Positions 1-8,975 are shown, counted from the first letter of the stretch. The stretch: DNA of 12,508 nucleotides from Rhodothermota bacterium (GCA_009885415.1 VFKU01000515.1:1-12508); one strand, 5' to 3'. The notes: generated by a model not told the origin, from the letters alone. A program made the numbers and translations.

Positions 1-480
1 CCGCCGATGAGCGAAATCCTGACCGTGCACGGAAACCCCGAGGGCCGGGTGAACATCAACACGGCGTCCGCGGAGGTGCTCGAGGCGATCTTCGACGCGC
101 TGGCCGCGTCGGGCGGCGTGCAGGGATCAGCGCAACAGGTGATGCAGCGTCGCGAGGACACCGGGCCGTACACGAGCCGCCAGGAATTGCAGTCCGAGGG
201 ACTCCTGCCCGCGCCGCGCCCCAAGACCGGAGGGACGAATCCGGGCCAGCAACAAGAAGAGGGACAGGACGGCGCGACGCCCGGGCCGCTGCCGCCGGAG
301 TTGTTCGACGTGAAGAGCAGCGTGTTCCGCATTTACGGCGACAGCAAGACCGGTGACGTCTCGGTGCGCGTGGAGGCCTATATCTGGCGCGACACGCCGC
401 AGGAGGACACGCCGGGTCAACAGGCCGGCAGCGGCGCGGCGCAGATATTCAGGATTATTGATTGGCGGCTGATGTCATAA
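1..480 (+). CDS. gspK: GspK-like minor pseudopilin, C-terminal fragment (5' end outside window)
   Basis: The frame is open from the first base, so the gene begins upstream and the ATG at 7 is probably internal. About 159 residues are visible. They open with a helix-hairpin-helix-like stretch around VNINTA (49-66) followed by SAEVLEAIF, then an R-x4-GPYTSRQEL-type segment (about 148-195), which is the usual GspK/T2SS_K pattern. A Gly/Gln/Pro-rich spacer follows. The protein ends in a beta-rich domain beginning SSVFRIYGD and closing FRIIDWRLMS, like the C-terminal 'S-x2-F ... W-R' part of GspK. In the T2SS, GspK caps the pseudopilus tip together with GspI and GspJ in the periplasm. It is followed by gspL and gspM, the classical K-L-M order. 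The assignment rests on motif pattern only. A related helix-hairpin-helix protein is the main alternative. Confidence 0.85.
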   Translation, partial: PPMSEILTVHGNPEGRVNINTASAEVLEAIFDALAASGGVQGSAQQVMQRREDTGPYTSRQELQSEGLLPAPRPKTGGTNPGQQQEEGQDGATPGPLPPELFDVKSSVFRIYGDSKTGDVSVRVEAYIWRDTPQEDTPGQQAGSGAAQIFRIIDWRLMS

Positions 481-533
481 TGGCAGCGACCGAGGTAGAG
501 TTTGTTTAGGGACAAGAGAGCGCGACGGAGACT

Positions 534-2006
534 ATGCAGATTCCCGCTCAGATAGCCGGCATCGAGATTGGCGACGACGCCGTGCGCGTGGCCGTCGTGC
601 GCACGGGAGGCCGTGCGCCGCGCGTGGTGGAGGTGGCCGAGGTGGCGATTTCCGGCGCGGGGCCCGAGGTGGCTGCGATGGCGGCGCGGGAGGCGGTGGG
701 CCGGCTGAAGTCCAAGCCGTCCAGCTTCGTGTTGTCGGCGCCGGCGTCGTGGGGCGTGTTGCGTTTGCTCAAGGTGCCGTTTCGTTCGCGGCGCAAGATT
801 GCGGCGGCGGTGCCCTTCGAGCTCGAGCCCACGCTCGCTTTTCCCATCGAAGACTTAATCGTGGACCACTTGCCCGCGCGCGCGTCGAGCGGCGAGACCG
901 AAGTATTGGCGGTGGGCGTGCGGCGCGAGTCGCTGACGCGTCAGGTCGAGGCGCTGCGCGCGGCGGGCCTGCGCGTCGACGGCGTGTATCTCGATGCGCT
1001 CGCGTTGACCTCGCTGTGGGCGGGGCGCCGCAAGCGCGAGGCGGCGCCGCGGGCCGTGCTGCATTTCCGCGCGCGCGAGGCGTTGCTCGGCGTGGTCGAG
1101 GCCGGGCGCCTGACCTATCTGCGCCGGCTGGATTTGGATCCCTCGGCCTTCCGGGCGAACCCTGCGGGCGCGGCGCTCGAGGTGCGCAATTTGTTGCGGG
1201 CCTATTCCGCCGAGCGCGGCGCGGGCCTCGCTCCTTCGGGGCTCTCGCTGACCGGTGCGCCCCTGCACGAGGCCGGGCGCACGATTTTTGAGGCGGAGAT
1301 CGACGTGCCGGTGCATTACGATGGGCTTGCGGCGGAGCTGCCGGGCTTTGCCGCCGGCGGCCAAGAGGACGCGGGACAGAGCGATGAATTCAACCGCTGG
1401 TCCGGCCCGATCGCGGCGGCGTGCAACGCGGCGGGCGGCCCCTTCAGCGTGAACTTTCTGCGCGGCGCGGCGGATCCCCGCCTTGCGCGGGCGGCGCTGG
1501 TGAGTTGCGCGGCGGGCGCGGTGGTGCTGGTGGCCTATTTGGGTCTGGTGTTTTTCGAATACCGCAAGGACCGCGCGGCGCTGGAAAAAATCGGTGAGGC
1601 GGTGTGGGCCGAGGTCGAGTCGACCTACCCCGATCTCGCGCAGAAGCGGCCCGACAACGATGCGGGCGGCGCGGCGGCATTGCTGCTCATGCAGGACGCG
1701 GCGATTCAGGAGAGCGACCAATCGCAGGGCGTGTCGCTGGAGCGTTTCAGCGCACCGCCGCTGCTCGACGTGCTGGTGGAGATTACTGCCGCGCTCGATT
1801 CGAAGGTGGCGGACATCCAGCGAATGACGCAGCGCCCTTCGAGCAAGGAAATCACGATCGAGGGGACGGTGCAGGATTCGGCGAAGTACAACAGCGCTGT
1901 CGATCGGCTGGACGAGTCGGCACTCATCGAAGTCCTTCGCGATCGATCGACGCGAAACAACGAAGGCGGCAAGGACACCTTTGTCTTGCGCGTCAAGGTG
2001 GTCTGA
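534..2006 (+). CDS. gspL: GspL/PilM-like inner-membrane assembly protein with PilN-like C-terminal part
   Basis: The protein has 490 residues. Residues about 7-295 look like the actin-like cytoplasmic domain of PilM/GspL: an N-terminal IAGIEIGDDAVRVAVV strand, then VPFRSRRKIAAAVPFELEP (about 81-99), characteristic of PilM/GspL, then a LTGAPLHE turn (about 239-246). A single hydrophobic segment at about 320-342 follows a FSVNFLRG stretch resembling the N-terminal 'INLLP' of PilN. The remaining about 145 residues form the predicted periplasmic part, ending in a ferredoxin-like pattern (DVLVEITAAL ... ITIEGTVQDSAKYN ... FVLRVKVV) shared by PilN and GspL. GspL anchors the assembly ATPase to the membrane and pairs with GspM. 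The gene starts 53 bp after gspK. GGAG at 527-530 is only 3 nt from the ATG, so initiation may be inefficient. It is separated from gspM by 2 nt. A natural PilM-PilN fusion is an equivalent description. Confidence 0.85.
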   Translation: MQIPAQIAGIEIGDDAVRVAVVRTGGRAPRVVEVAEVAISGAGPEVAAMAAREAVGRLKSKPSSFVLSAPASWGVLRLLKVPFRSRRKIAAAVPFELEPTLAFPIEDLIVDHLPARASSGETEVLAVGVRRESLTRQVEALRAAGLRVDGVYLDALALTSLWAGRRKREAAPRAVLHFRAREALLGVVEAGRLTYLRRLDLDPSAFRANPAGAALEVRNLLRAYSAERGAGLAPSGLSLTGAPLHEAGRTIFEAEIDVPVHYDGLAAELPGFAAGGQEDAGQSDEFNRWSGPIAAACNAAGGPFSVNFLRGAADPRLARAALVSCAAGAVVLVAYLGLVFFEYRKDRAALEKIGEAVWAEVESTYPDLAQKRPDNDAGGAAALLLMQDAAIQESDQSQGVSLERFSAPPLLDVLVEITAALDSKVADIQRMTQRPSSKEITIEGTVQDSAKYNSAVDRLDESALIEVLRDRSTRNNEGGKDTFVLRVKVV

Positions 2007-2008
2007 GC

Positions 2009-2518
2009 ATGGCGCGACGCACACTCACCCGGCGGGAACGGCTGCTCGTCATCGCGGCAGCGGCGATTTTTTTCTCGATGATCTTCTTGCCTGCGGGCCG
2101 CGTGCTCTCACGGAAGTACCGCGAGACACACAGCGAACTCGCGGCGGCGGTCCAGCGGCTCGACGAAGCGCGCGAGCTGCGCCAGGCCATCCTCGAGCAG
2201 CGCAAGGGCCGGGACCTCATTGCGGAGCGCGTGAGCGCGGGCAAAGGCGACTTCGATCTCTACAGTTACGCCGGCGACGTGCTCGGCGAGCTCGGGCTGA
2301 AAGAAGTCGCGCGCTTCAAGATCCTGGTCGCGCCCGCACGGCTGAACCTTATCTCGATTGAATTGGACGGCATCGGCCTAGAGGATCTTGTGAAGCTGAT
2401 GCACTCGCTCCAGCACAGCGACCACCTCGTGGCGCTCGAGCTGCTCAACAAAATCGAGGTCGCCAAGGACAACAAGGGCCTGAACTGCGCGATCACCCTC
2501 TCCTCGCCGCGCGCCTGA
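2009..2518 (+). CDS. gspM: GspM/PilO-like inner-membrane protein
   Basis: The protein has 169 residues, the normal size for GspM. The ATG at 2009 is chosen because it lies 2 nt after the gspL stop and has an AAGGTGG ribosome binding site (1995-2001) 7 nt upstream. The open frame extends further upstream but only inside gspL. The N-terminus is short and basic (RRTLTRRERL), followed by one membrane helix at about 12-32. A charged, probably coiled-coil stretch (about 36-75, rich in Arg, Glu, Ala, Leu) leads to a compact periplasmic alpha/beta domain (about 88-165; YAGDVLGELGL ... LISIELDGIGLEDLVKLMHSLQ), the usual PilO/GspM arrangement. It would pair with GspL in the assembly platform. It is the last gene before a 239-bp non-coding gap and probably ends the upstream transcription unit. 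Identity comes from size, topology and position, since this family is poorly conserved in sequence. Confidence 0.78.
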   Translation: MARRTLTRRERLLVIAAAAIFFSMIFLPAGRVLSRKYRETHSELAAAVQRLDEARELRQAILEQRKGRDLIAERVSAGKGDFDLYSYAGDVLGELGLKEVARFKILVAPARLNLISIELDGIGLEDLVKLMHSLQHSDHLVALELLNKIEVAKDNKGLNCAITLSSPRA

Positions 2519-2556
2519 GTTTCCGGGCACTCCCTGCGCGGTCTTTTGCGAAGTCC

Positions 2557-2585
2557 TTGACAATCGGGCGTGTTCGGACAAGAAT
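2557..2585 (+). promoter_or_regulatory. Candidate sigma70 promoter P1 (weak -10)
   Basis: A consensus -35 TTGACA at 2557-2562 is followed after 17 nt by AAGAAT (2580-2585), which matches TATAAT at 4 of 6 positions. Transcripts would begin near 2592, immediately before the hairpin at 2594-2613, so a long read-through product is uncertain. Confidence 0.35.
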
Positions 2586-2593
2586 ACGTCGAT

Positions 2594-2613
2594 CTCCGGG
2601 TCAGAAACCGGAG
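2594..2613 (+). terminator. Candidate hairpin terminator after gspM
   Basis: A perfect 6-bp inverted repeat, CTCCGG (2594-2599) and CCGGAG (2608-2613), encloses an 8-nt loop. TTTA follows directly and TTTTT lies at 2626-2630. It sits 75 nt past the gspM stop. The stem is short and the U-run interrupted, so it is a weak intrinsic terminator at best. It also lies just downstream of the upstream promoter-like pair at 2557-2585. Confidence 0.35.
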
Positions 2614-2644
2614 TTTAGATCGGCGTTTTTGGGATGGTAAATTG

Positions 2645-2673
2645 TTGACACATGTGCTCGTAAGTCGTTTAAT
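2645..2673 (+). promoter_or_regulatory. Sigma70-type promoter P2 for the pilB-gspJ unit
   Basis: A perfect -35 TTGACA (2645-2650), a 17-nt spacer and -10 TTTAAT (2668-2673, 5 of 6 matches) lie in a locally AT-rich stretch of an otherwise GC-rich window. The start point would be near 2680, giving a leader of about 78 nt before the pilB ATG. This is the best promoter match in the window and probably drives the downstream operon of eight genes. Confidence 0.65.
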
Positions 2674-2699
2674 TCCAATACTTAATAGCAGAATTCACA

Positions 2700-2728
2700 T
2701 TGACTTTCCTGCCCCCCTCTGATAGAGT
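2700..2728 (+). promoter_or_regulatory. Candidate sigma70 promoter P3
   Basis: TTGACT (2700-2705, 5 of 6 matches), a 17-nt spacer and TAGAGT (2723-2728, 4 of 6) form a third promoter-like pair 55 bp downstream of P2. Use of this site would leave a leader of only about 23 nt, which still includes the GGAGG ribosome binding site. It is weaker than P2. Confidence 0.3.
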
Positions 2729-2742
2729 TTAGACGCTGAAGT

Positions 2743-2757
2743 GGAGGCCTTAAGGCC
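2743..2757 (+). promoter_or_regulatory. Ribosome binding site overlapping a 12-bp palindrome before pilB
   Basis: GGAGG (2743-2747) lies 10 nt before the ATG at 2758. Its last two bases begin a perfect palindrome, GGCCTTAAGGCC (2746-2757), that abuts the start codon. The palindrome could be a protein binding site or could mildly hide the initiation region by pairing, or it may be chance. Confidence 0.5.
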
Positions 2758-4641
2758 ATGCAATCCCAGGGCTACAGCATGTTCGGGCAGGGCTTGGTGG
2801 ATCGCGGTGTTATCACCGCCGATCAACTGCAGGAGGCCCTTCATCGCCAGCAGACCACGATGCAAGGCAAGAAGCTGGGTGAGATCCTCGCCCGCTTGGG
2901 CTACATAAGCCCGCACCACATTTCCGAAGGCCTGGCCGAGCAGCTCGGCATTCCGATCATACGGCTTTCGGACCGCGAAATCCCGGAGCGCATCCGCAAC
3001 CTGATCGATGTCAACATCGCGCAGATCTACAAAGTGATCCCGGTCGAGGAAGACGGCAAGACGCTGAAAGTGGCGACGGCGGACCCGACGAACATGAACG
3101 CGATGGACAACCTCGCGCGGCTGTTGGAGCGTCCGGTGGAGCCGGTATTGGCGACGCGCGAGGACATCCGTGCGGCGCTGGGCAAATACTACGGGCTGGC
3201 GGAGACGACGGTAGAGTCGATGCTGTCGACGGTGAGCAGCGCGAGCACGATGAGCACGCTGAGTACCATGTCGAACCTCAGTTCGCTGGACAGCTCGGCG
3301 GGAAGCCTGGGCAGTCTTAGCTCGAGCGACATGAGCATGTCGAGCATGAGCCTGGACAGCATCAACGTCGAGGAGTTGGCGAAGGCCAGCGGCTCGAACG
3401 AAGAGGACGACGACGACAGTCCGGTGGTGCGTTACGTACACCACATGATCATGGAGGCCTTCCGGCTGCGGGCGAGCGATATTCATGTGGAGCCGGGCAA
3501 GTTCGACGTGAAAGTGCGCTACCGTGTTGACGGCGTGCTGCAACTGATGCCGGCGCCGCCTAAGCGCGCGCAGGACGCGATCATCTCGCGCCTGAAGATC
3601 ATGGCCGGGATGGACATCGCGGAGAAACGCGTCCCGCAGGACGGCCGCATCAAGATTCAGCTCGGCGGACGCATGGTGGACTTGCGCGTGAGCGCGCTGC
3701 CGGCGTACTACGGCGCGAGCATCGTCATGCGTATTTTGGACAAGGAGAGCCTCAAGCTCGGTCTGGGCCAGCTTGGCTTCGGCGCCGAGGACCAGGTCAC
3801 GTGGGAAGGCCTGCTGAAGATGACGACCGGCGTGATCCTGGTGACGGGACCGACCGGCTCCGGCAAGACGACGACGCTGTACGCCTCGCTGCACAATTTG
3901 AACAAGCCCGATCGCAAACTGGTGACGGTGGAAGACCCGGTCGAGTATCAGTTGAGCGGAATCAACCAGGTGCAGATCCACCACGAAATTGGCTGGAACT
4001 TCGCCCGCGCATTGCGCGCGATTTTTCGCCAGGACCCGGACATCGTGATGGTGGGCGAAATCCGCGACCAGGAAACGGCGGAGATCGCGATCAAAGCCGC
4101 GCTCACCGGACACTTGGTGTTTTCGACGCTTCACACGAACGATGCGCCGAGTTCTTTTGTGCGTCTGGTGGACATCGGGCTGAAACCTTTCCTGGTGGCG
4201 TCGGGCGTGCGCGCGGTGTTGGCGCAGCGGCTGGTGCGCACCATTTGCACGACCTGCAAGGAGCCGCACGATCCGCCGGAGATCGAAAAGCGCCGCCTGT
4301 GCCTGCCGGTGGAGTGGGACAAGGTGCAGACGATGCACGGGGCGGGGTGCGACAATTGCCACGGCACGGGCCACTCGGGCCGGCTGGGCGCCTACGAGTT
4401 GTTGACGATGGACGACGATCTTAGGCGTTTGATTATGGAAGGTGCCTCGTCGATTAAATTACGTCGCAAGGCGCGCGAAAACGGAATGTTATCGCTGCGC
4501 GAAGACGCCTGGAAAAAATGCCTGGCGGGAATCACCACGGTCGAAGAAGTGAACCGCCGCACGAAGGCGGACGAGCCTTTGACGCCGGTGGCACCGGTGG
4601 CAGCGGTGCCCGTGGCATTGGCGACGGCGGCGACGAGTTAG
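2758..4641 (+). CDS. pilB: PilB/GspE-type assembly ATPase with Ser/Met-rich linker (first copy)
   Basis: The protein has 627 residues, somewhat longer than the usual 500-580. It would be the hexameric cytoplasmic ATPase that powers pilus or pseudopilus extension. Residues 8-31 and 39-62 fit the two tandem 24-residue motifs of the MshEN cyclic-di-GMP binding domain (LGx2Lx3Gx6Lx3Lx2Q pattern), but the leading Arg is Met8 in the first and Lys39 in the second. A low-complexity Ser/Met/Leu-rich linker (about 154-199) and an acidic run (215-220) follow. The N2 domain starts near 222 (ASDIHVEPGKFDVKVRYRVDGVL). The ATPase core is complete: Walker A GPTGSGKTT 364-372, Asp box VEDPVEY 391-397, Walker B MVGEIRD 431-437, His box GHLVFSTLHTND 451-462, and zinc-type cysteines C497, C500, C531 and C534. 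It opens the second transcription unit behind promoter P2. MFG at 2779 is a possible alternative start. Confidence 0.93.
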   Translation: MQSQGYSMFGQGLVDRGVITADQLQEALHRQQTTMQGKKLGEILARLGYISPHHISEGLAEQLGIPIIRLSDREIPERIRNLIDVNIAQIYKVIPVEEDGKTLKVATADPTNMNAMDNLARLLERPVEPVLATREDIRAALGKYYGLAETTVESMLSTVSSASTMSTLSTMSNLSSLDSSAGSLGSLSSSDMSMSSMSLDSINVEELAKASGSNEEDDDDSPVVRYVHHMIMEAFRLRASDIHVEPGKFDVKVRYRVDGVLQLMPAPPKRAQDAIISRLKIMAGMDIAEKRVPQDGRIKIQLGGRMVDLRVSALPAYYGASIVMRILDKESLKLGLGQLGFGAEDQVTWEGLLKMTTGVILVTGPTGSGKTTTLYASLHNLNKPDRKLVTVEDPVEYQLSGINQVQIHHEIGWNFARALRAIFRQDPDIVMVGEIRDQETAEIAIKAALTGHLVFSTLHTNDAPSSFVRLVDIGLKPFLVASGVRAVLAQRLVRTICTTCKEPHDPPEIEKRRLCLPVEWDKVQTMHGAGCDNCHGTGHSGRLGAYELLTMDDDLRRLIMEGASSIKLRRKARENGMLSLREDAWKKCLAGITTVEEVNRRTKADEPLTPVAPVAAVPVALATAATS

Positions 4642-4699
4642 CGGTTTTTATTAGCACACGGACTGCCGGTAGCGGCGGTGAGAGAGGATTGGCGCGGGT

Positions 4700-5827
<1,128 letters not shown>

Positions 5828-5848
5828 GCGCAGCGGGACGGCGAACCC

Positions 5849-7627
5849 ATGGCGACAGCAGTAGCCCTTGGCGGCAGTGACAGAGATCGAGGAAAGCGGC
5901 GTAACCTGGGCGACATCCTCGTCGAACAGGGCGTGATCACGCCGCTCGAGCTCGATGAGGCGTTGCAACGGCAGCGCTTGACGGGCGATTTCCTCGGCCG
6001 CGTCCTCGTGAAGATGGAGTTGTGCGAAGAGCAGGACGTGCTCGAGGCCCTCGGCGTCCAGCAGGGGATGGAGCGCGTCGACCTTACGAAGTTCAAGATC
6101 AAGGACGAGGTGCTGCGCAAAATTCCTCCGGACGTGGCGCGGTTTTACAACGTCATGCCGGTGCGAATTCGGGAGAACGGTGTGCTGGTGGTGGCGCTGG
6201 CCAACCCGCTCGACCTGAACCTGCTCGACGATATCGCCCAGATCGTGGGCGGGCCGGTCGAGGGGGCCGTGAGCAACCTCGCCGACGTGACGCAGGCGAT
6301 CAAGAGCAACTACTCCTACGAAGGCGAGGACGTCAACGAGACGCTGCAACTACTGGTCGACAAAGTGGGCCTCAAAGAGCTCACGATGGAAGAGCTCGGC
6401 CAGCAGCAGATCGTGGGCGACGTCGAGAACCTCGTCGAGCTCGCGCAAGAACCCGAGATCATCAAGATTGTGAACCTGGTGCTGCTCGAGGCGGTGCACA
6501 AGAAGGCCTCCGACGTCCACTTCGAGGTGTACGAAGAAGATTTCCGCATCCGGCTCCGCATCGACGGCGTGCTGCACGAGATCGTCGCGCCGCCCAAGGC
6601 GATTTCGATCGCGGTGGTCTCCCGCGCCAAGGTGATGAGCAATATGGACATCGGCGAGCGCCGCCTGCCGCAGGACGCGCGCATCGAGCTCAAGATCGGC
6701 GACTCAGACATCGACGTGCGCGTCGGCACGCTGCCCACCCTCTTCGGCGAGTGCGTCGTGATGCGTATTCTCGACCGGACCTCGGTGCAGACCTCGCTGC
6801 CCAAACTCGGCCTGGCCAAGCAACTGCAGGAAGACATCAGCACCATCATCAACAAGTCGAGCGGGCTCTTCCTGGTGACCGGGCCGACCGGTAGCGGAAA
6901 GACGACGACGCTCTACGCCTGCGTGACGGAGTTGAACGAGGTCGGTTCGAAGATCATCACCTGCGAAGACCCGGTGGAGTTGCAGATCGAGCAACTCGTG
7001 CAGGTGCAGATTCGTGAAGAGGCCGGGCTGACCTTCGCGTCCGCACTGCGCTCTATTCTGCGCCAAGACCCGGACATCATCATGGTGGGCGAGGTGCGCG
7101 ACCTGGACACGGCGAACATGTGCATCGAGGCGGCGCTCACGGGCCACTTTGTGTTGAGCAGCATCCACACGAACAGCGCGGTGGAGACGGTGACCCGTCT
7201 GCTCGACATGGACGTGGAGGCCTTCCTGATTACGTCGGCGCTCGAGGGGATTTTGGCGCAGCGCCTGGTGCGCAAGGTGTGCCGCGACTGCCGGCAGCCC
7301 TACAAACCCGAGCCGGCGGAGATGGACGAGTTGGGCGTCCCGAAGAGCTGGCGCAAGTCGGGGGACCTGAAACTCTACCGGTCCAAGGGCTGCCCGTCCT
7401 GCGACTATGCCGGCTACAAGGGCCGCACCGGCATTTACGAATTGCTGAAGATGAACGACGATCTGCGCGAGATGATTTTGCAACGCAAGATGACGCACGA
7501 GATGCGCAAGTACGCCCGCAAACATTTGGGCATGTTGACGCTGCGCGAGGAAGCGCTGATCAAGGCGGCGCAGGGCATCACGACCGGCGAAGAAGTGATT
7601 CATCACACCGAACTTTTCGTGGACTAG
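5849..7627 (+). CDS. gspE: PilB/GspE-type assembly ATPase (second copy)
   Basis: The protein has 592 residues. It is a second, clearly diverged extension or secretion ATPase. MshEN motifs lie at 19-42 and 48-71. The 5-residue spacing matches the canonical arrangement, but the leading Arg is Asn19 and Phe48, and the second motif has Glu57 in place of the conserved Gly. The N2 domain contains KKASDVHFEVYEEDFRIRLRIDGVL (about 218-242). Core motifs are Walker A GPTGSGKTT 345-353, Asp box CEDPVEL 372-378, Walker B MVGEVRD 412-418, His box GHFVLSSIHTNS 432-443, and cysteines C478, C481, C515 and C518. All catalytic signatures are intact, so it should be active. Unlike the first copy it has no Ser/Met linker. 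No strong ribosome binding site precedes ATG 5849, so the start is less certain than its neighbours'. Whether this or the first copy is the true GspE or PilB counterpart cannot be told from motifs. The symbol is a label. Confidence 0.92.
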   Translation: MATAVALGGSDRDRGKRRNLGDILVEQGVITPLELDEALQRQRLTGDFLGRVLVKMELCEEQDVLEALGVQQGMERVDLTKFKIKDEVLRKIPPDVARFYNVMPVRIRENGVLVVALANPLDLNLLDDIAQIVGGPVEGAVSNLADVTQAIKSNYSYEGEDVNETLQLLVDKVGLKELTMEELGQQQIVGDVENLVELAQEPEIIKIVNLVLLEAVHKKASDVHFEVYEEDFRIRLRIDGVLHEIVAPPKAISIAVVSRAKVMSNMDIGERRLPQDARIELKIGDSDIDVRVGTLPTLFGECVVMRILDRTSVQTSLPKLGLAKQLQEDISTIINKSSGLFLVTGPTGSGKTTTLYACVTELNEVGSKIITCEDPVELQIEQLVQVQIREEAGLTFASALRSILRQDPDIIMVGEVRDLDTANMCIEAALTGHFVLSSIHTNSAVETVTRLLDMDVEAFLITSALEGILAQRLVRKVCRDCRQPYKPEPAEMDELGVPKSWRKSGDLKLYRSKGCPSCDYAGYKGRTGIYELLKMNDDLREMILQRKMTHEMRKYARKHLGMLTLREEALIKAAQGITTGEEVIHHTELFVD

Positions 7628-7652
7628 GCGCGCACGCCGCCCGGAGAAGCAC

Positions 7653-8906
7653 ATGCCCCGATTTGCCTACAAGGCGACCGACAAGGAAGGCAAGGACCGT
7701 TTCGGCGTCATCGAGTCCGAGAGCCAGGCGCTCGCCGTGCAGGACGTGCGCAACATGGGCCTGTTCCCCACGCACATCCGCGAGGCGCGCAAGGCGGACG
7801 AAAAACGCGCGCGGCGCAAGAAGGGCGGCCTCGAAGAGCTGTACTTCGGCGGCGTGAAATTCAAGGAAAAGGTGATCATCACCCGGCAGTTGAGCACGCT
7901 GATTGACGCCGGCCTGCCGCTGCTGCGCAGCCTCAATATCCTGATCGCGCAATTGAAGGCCTCGAAGATGCGCGACGTGTTGCGCGAGATTTCGGCCGAC
8001 GTGCAGTCCGGCGGGACCTTCTCCGAGTCGCTCGCCAAGCACCCGAAGATTTTCGACCGGCTCTTTGTGAACATGGTGAAGGCCGGCGAAGTCGGCGGTA
8101 TGCTCGAGGTCGTGCTCGCGCGCCTGGCCATGTTCATGGAAAAACGCCAGGCGCTAATCCGCAAGGTGCGCGGCGCGATGGTCTATCCGATCGCGGTCGT
8201 CATCATTGCGACCGGCATCGTGTCCTTCCTGCTCGTGAAGGTGGTGCCCGTGTTCGCCGAGATTTTCACCGAATTCGGCAGCAAACTGCCCGCCCCGACC
8301 CAATTCCTTGTGGACGCCTCCGAGTTCATGAAGCTCAAGTGGTGGCTGCTCATGCTCTATTTCAATTCCTTCATGATTTTCGTCAAGCTGATCCGCAAGG
8401 TCCCGCAGGTGCAGCGCATCTTGGACCGGGTCTCGCTGAAGATGCCGAAGATCGGCGACCTGGTGACCAAGGTGGCCGTGGCGCGCTTTGCGCGCACCCT
8501 GGGCACGCTGCTCAATTCCGGCGTGCCAATCTTGCAGGCGCTCAAGATCACCCGCGAGACGATCAGCAATTCGGTCATCCAGGACGCCGTGCTCAAGGTG
8601 CACGACCGCATCAAGGAAGGCGACACGATCGCCGCCCCGCTCGACGAGACCAAGGTCTTCCCCGCGATGGTGGTGAACATGATCGACGTCGGCGAGGAGA
8701 CCGGTAGCCTGGACGCGATGTTGAACAAGGTGGCCGACATCTACGACGCCGAAGTCGAGGCCGCGGTCGAGGCGCTGCTCACGCTCATGGAGCCGTTGAT
8801 CATCGTCGGCCTCGGCGGCGTGATCGGGTTTATCGTGGTCGCGCTTTACCTGCCGATTTTCACACTTGGCGACGCGCTCACGGGTACGGGCGGCGACGGC
8901 GAATAA
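7653..8906 (+). CDS. pilC: PilC/GspF inner-membrane platform protein
   Basis: The protein has 417 residues, the standard length of GspF/PilC. This polytopic protein forms the platform that couples ATPase rotation to insertion of pilin subunits. The N-terminal MPRFAYKATDKEGKDRFGVIES is the typical family start. Two GspF repeats are visible: one near 75-198 (RQLSTLIDAGLPLLRSLNIL ... VKAGEVGGML), the other near 278-400 (RFARTLGTLLNSGVPILQALKI ... IDVGEETGSLDAMLNKVADIYD). Predicted membrane segments are at about 177-200, 230-245 and 379-402, the usual three. GGAGAAG (7643-7649) precedes the ATG at 7653. It lies 25 bp after the second ATPase and just before the pseudopilin genes, the order E-F-G-H-I-J of classical T2SS operons. 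gspF is an equally valid symbol. Confidence 0.95.
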   Translation: MPRFAYKATDKEGKDRFGVIESESQALAVQDVRNMGLFPTHIREARKADEKRARRKKGGLEELYFGGVKFKEKVIITRQLSTLIDAGLPLLRSLNILIAQLKASKMRDVLREISADVQSGGTFSESLAKHPKIFDRLFVNMVKAGEVGGMLEVVLARLAMFMEKRQALIRKVRGAMVYPIAVVIIATGIVSFLLVKVVPVFAEIFTEFGSKLPAPTQFLVDASEFMKLKWWLLMLYFNSFMIFVKLIRKVPQVQRILDRVSLKMPKIGDLVTKVAVARFARTLGTLLNSGVPILQALKITRETISNSVIQDAVLKVHDRIKEGDTIAAPLDETKVFPAMVVNMIDVGEETGSLDAMLNKVADIYDAEVEAAVEALLTLMEPLIIVGLGGVIGFIVVALYLPIFTLGDALTGTGGDGE

Positions 8907-8951
8907 GGCAACCCGCGCCCCGGTGGCGTGGATTCATATAAAGGGCGTGGT

Positions 8952-8975
8952 GGGTCCGGCGAAGGCGGCCGGCCC
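8952..8975 (+). other. Hairpin between pilC and the gspG-like gene
   Basis: GGG-T-CCGGC (8952-8960) can pair with GCCGGCCC (8968-8975) as an 8-bp GC stem with one bulged T and a 7-nt loop. No T-run follows, so it is not a typical terminator. It sits in the longest intra-operon gap (8907-8994), which also contains a TATAAA at 8937-8942 without a matching -35. It could stabilise or process mRNA to raise major-pilin output. That role is inferred from position only. Confidence 0.35.

Noticed and set aside
855..2024. Minus-strand open frame (389 codons) opposite gspL
   Set aside because: The composition is Arg/Gln/Ala-rich shadow sequence. The + strand encodes a coherent GspL with a membrane helix.
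2695..4374. Long minus-strand open frame (559 codons) opposite pilB
   Set aside because: It is His/Arg/Ala-rich with no recognisable domain and mirrors the GC-biased codon pattern of pilB, whose ATPase motifs prove the + strand is coding.
6022..6894. +1-shifted open frame (290 codons) within the second ATPase
   Set aside because: It is an Arg/Gly-rich frame-shadow typical of high-GC genes, and the in-frame ATPase is unbroken through the same bases.
6704..7654. Minus-strand open frame (316 codons) opposite the second ATPase
   Set aside because: It is antisense to Walker B, His box and zinc motifs of a clear ATPase and has no domain of its own.
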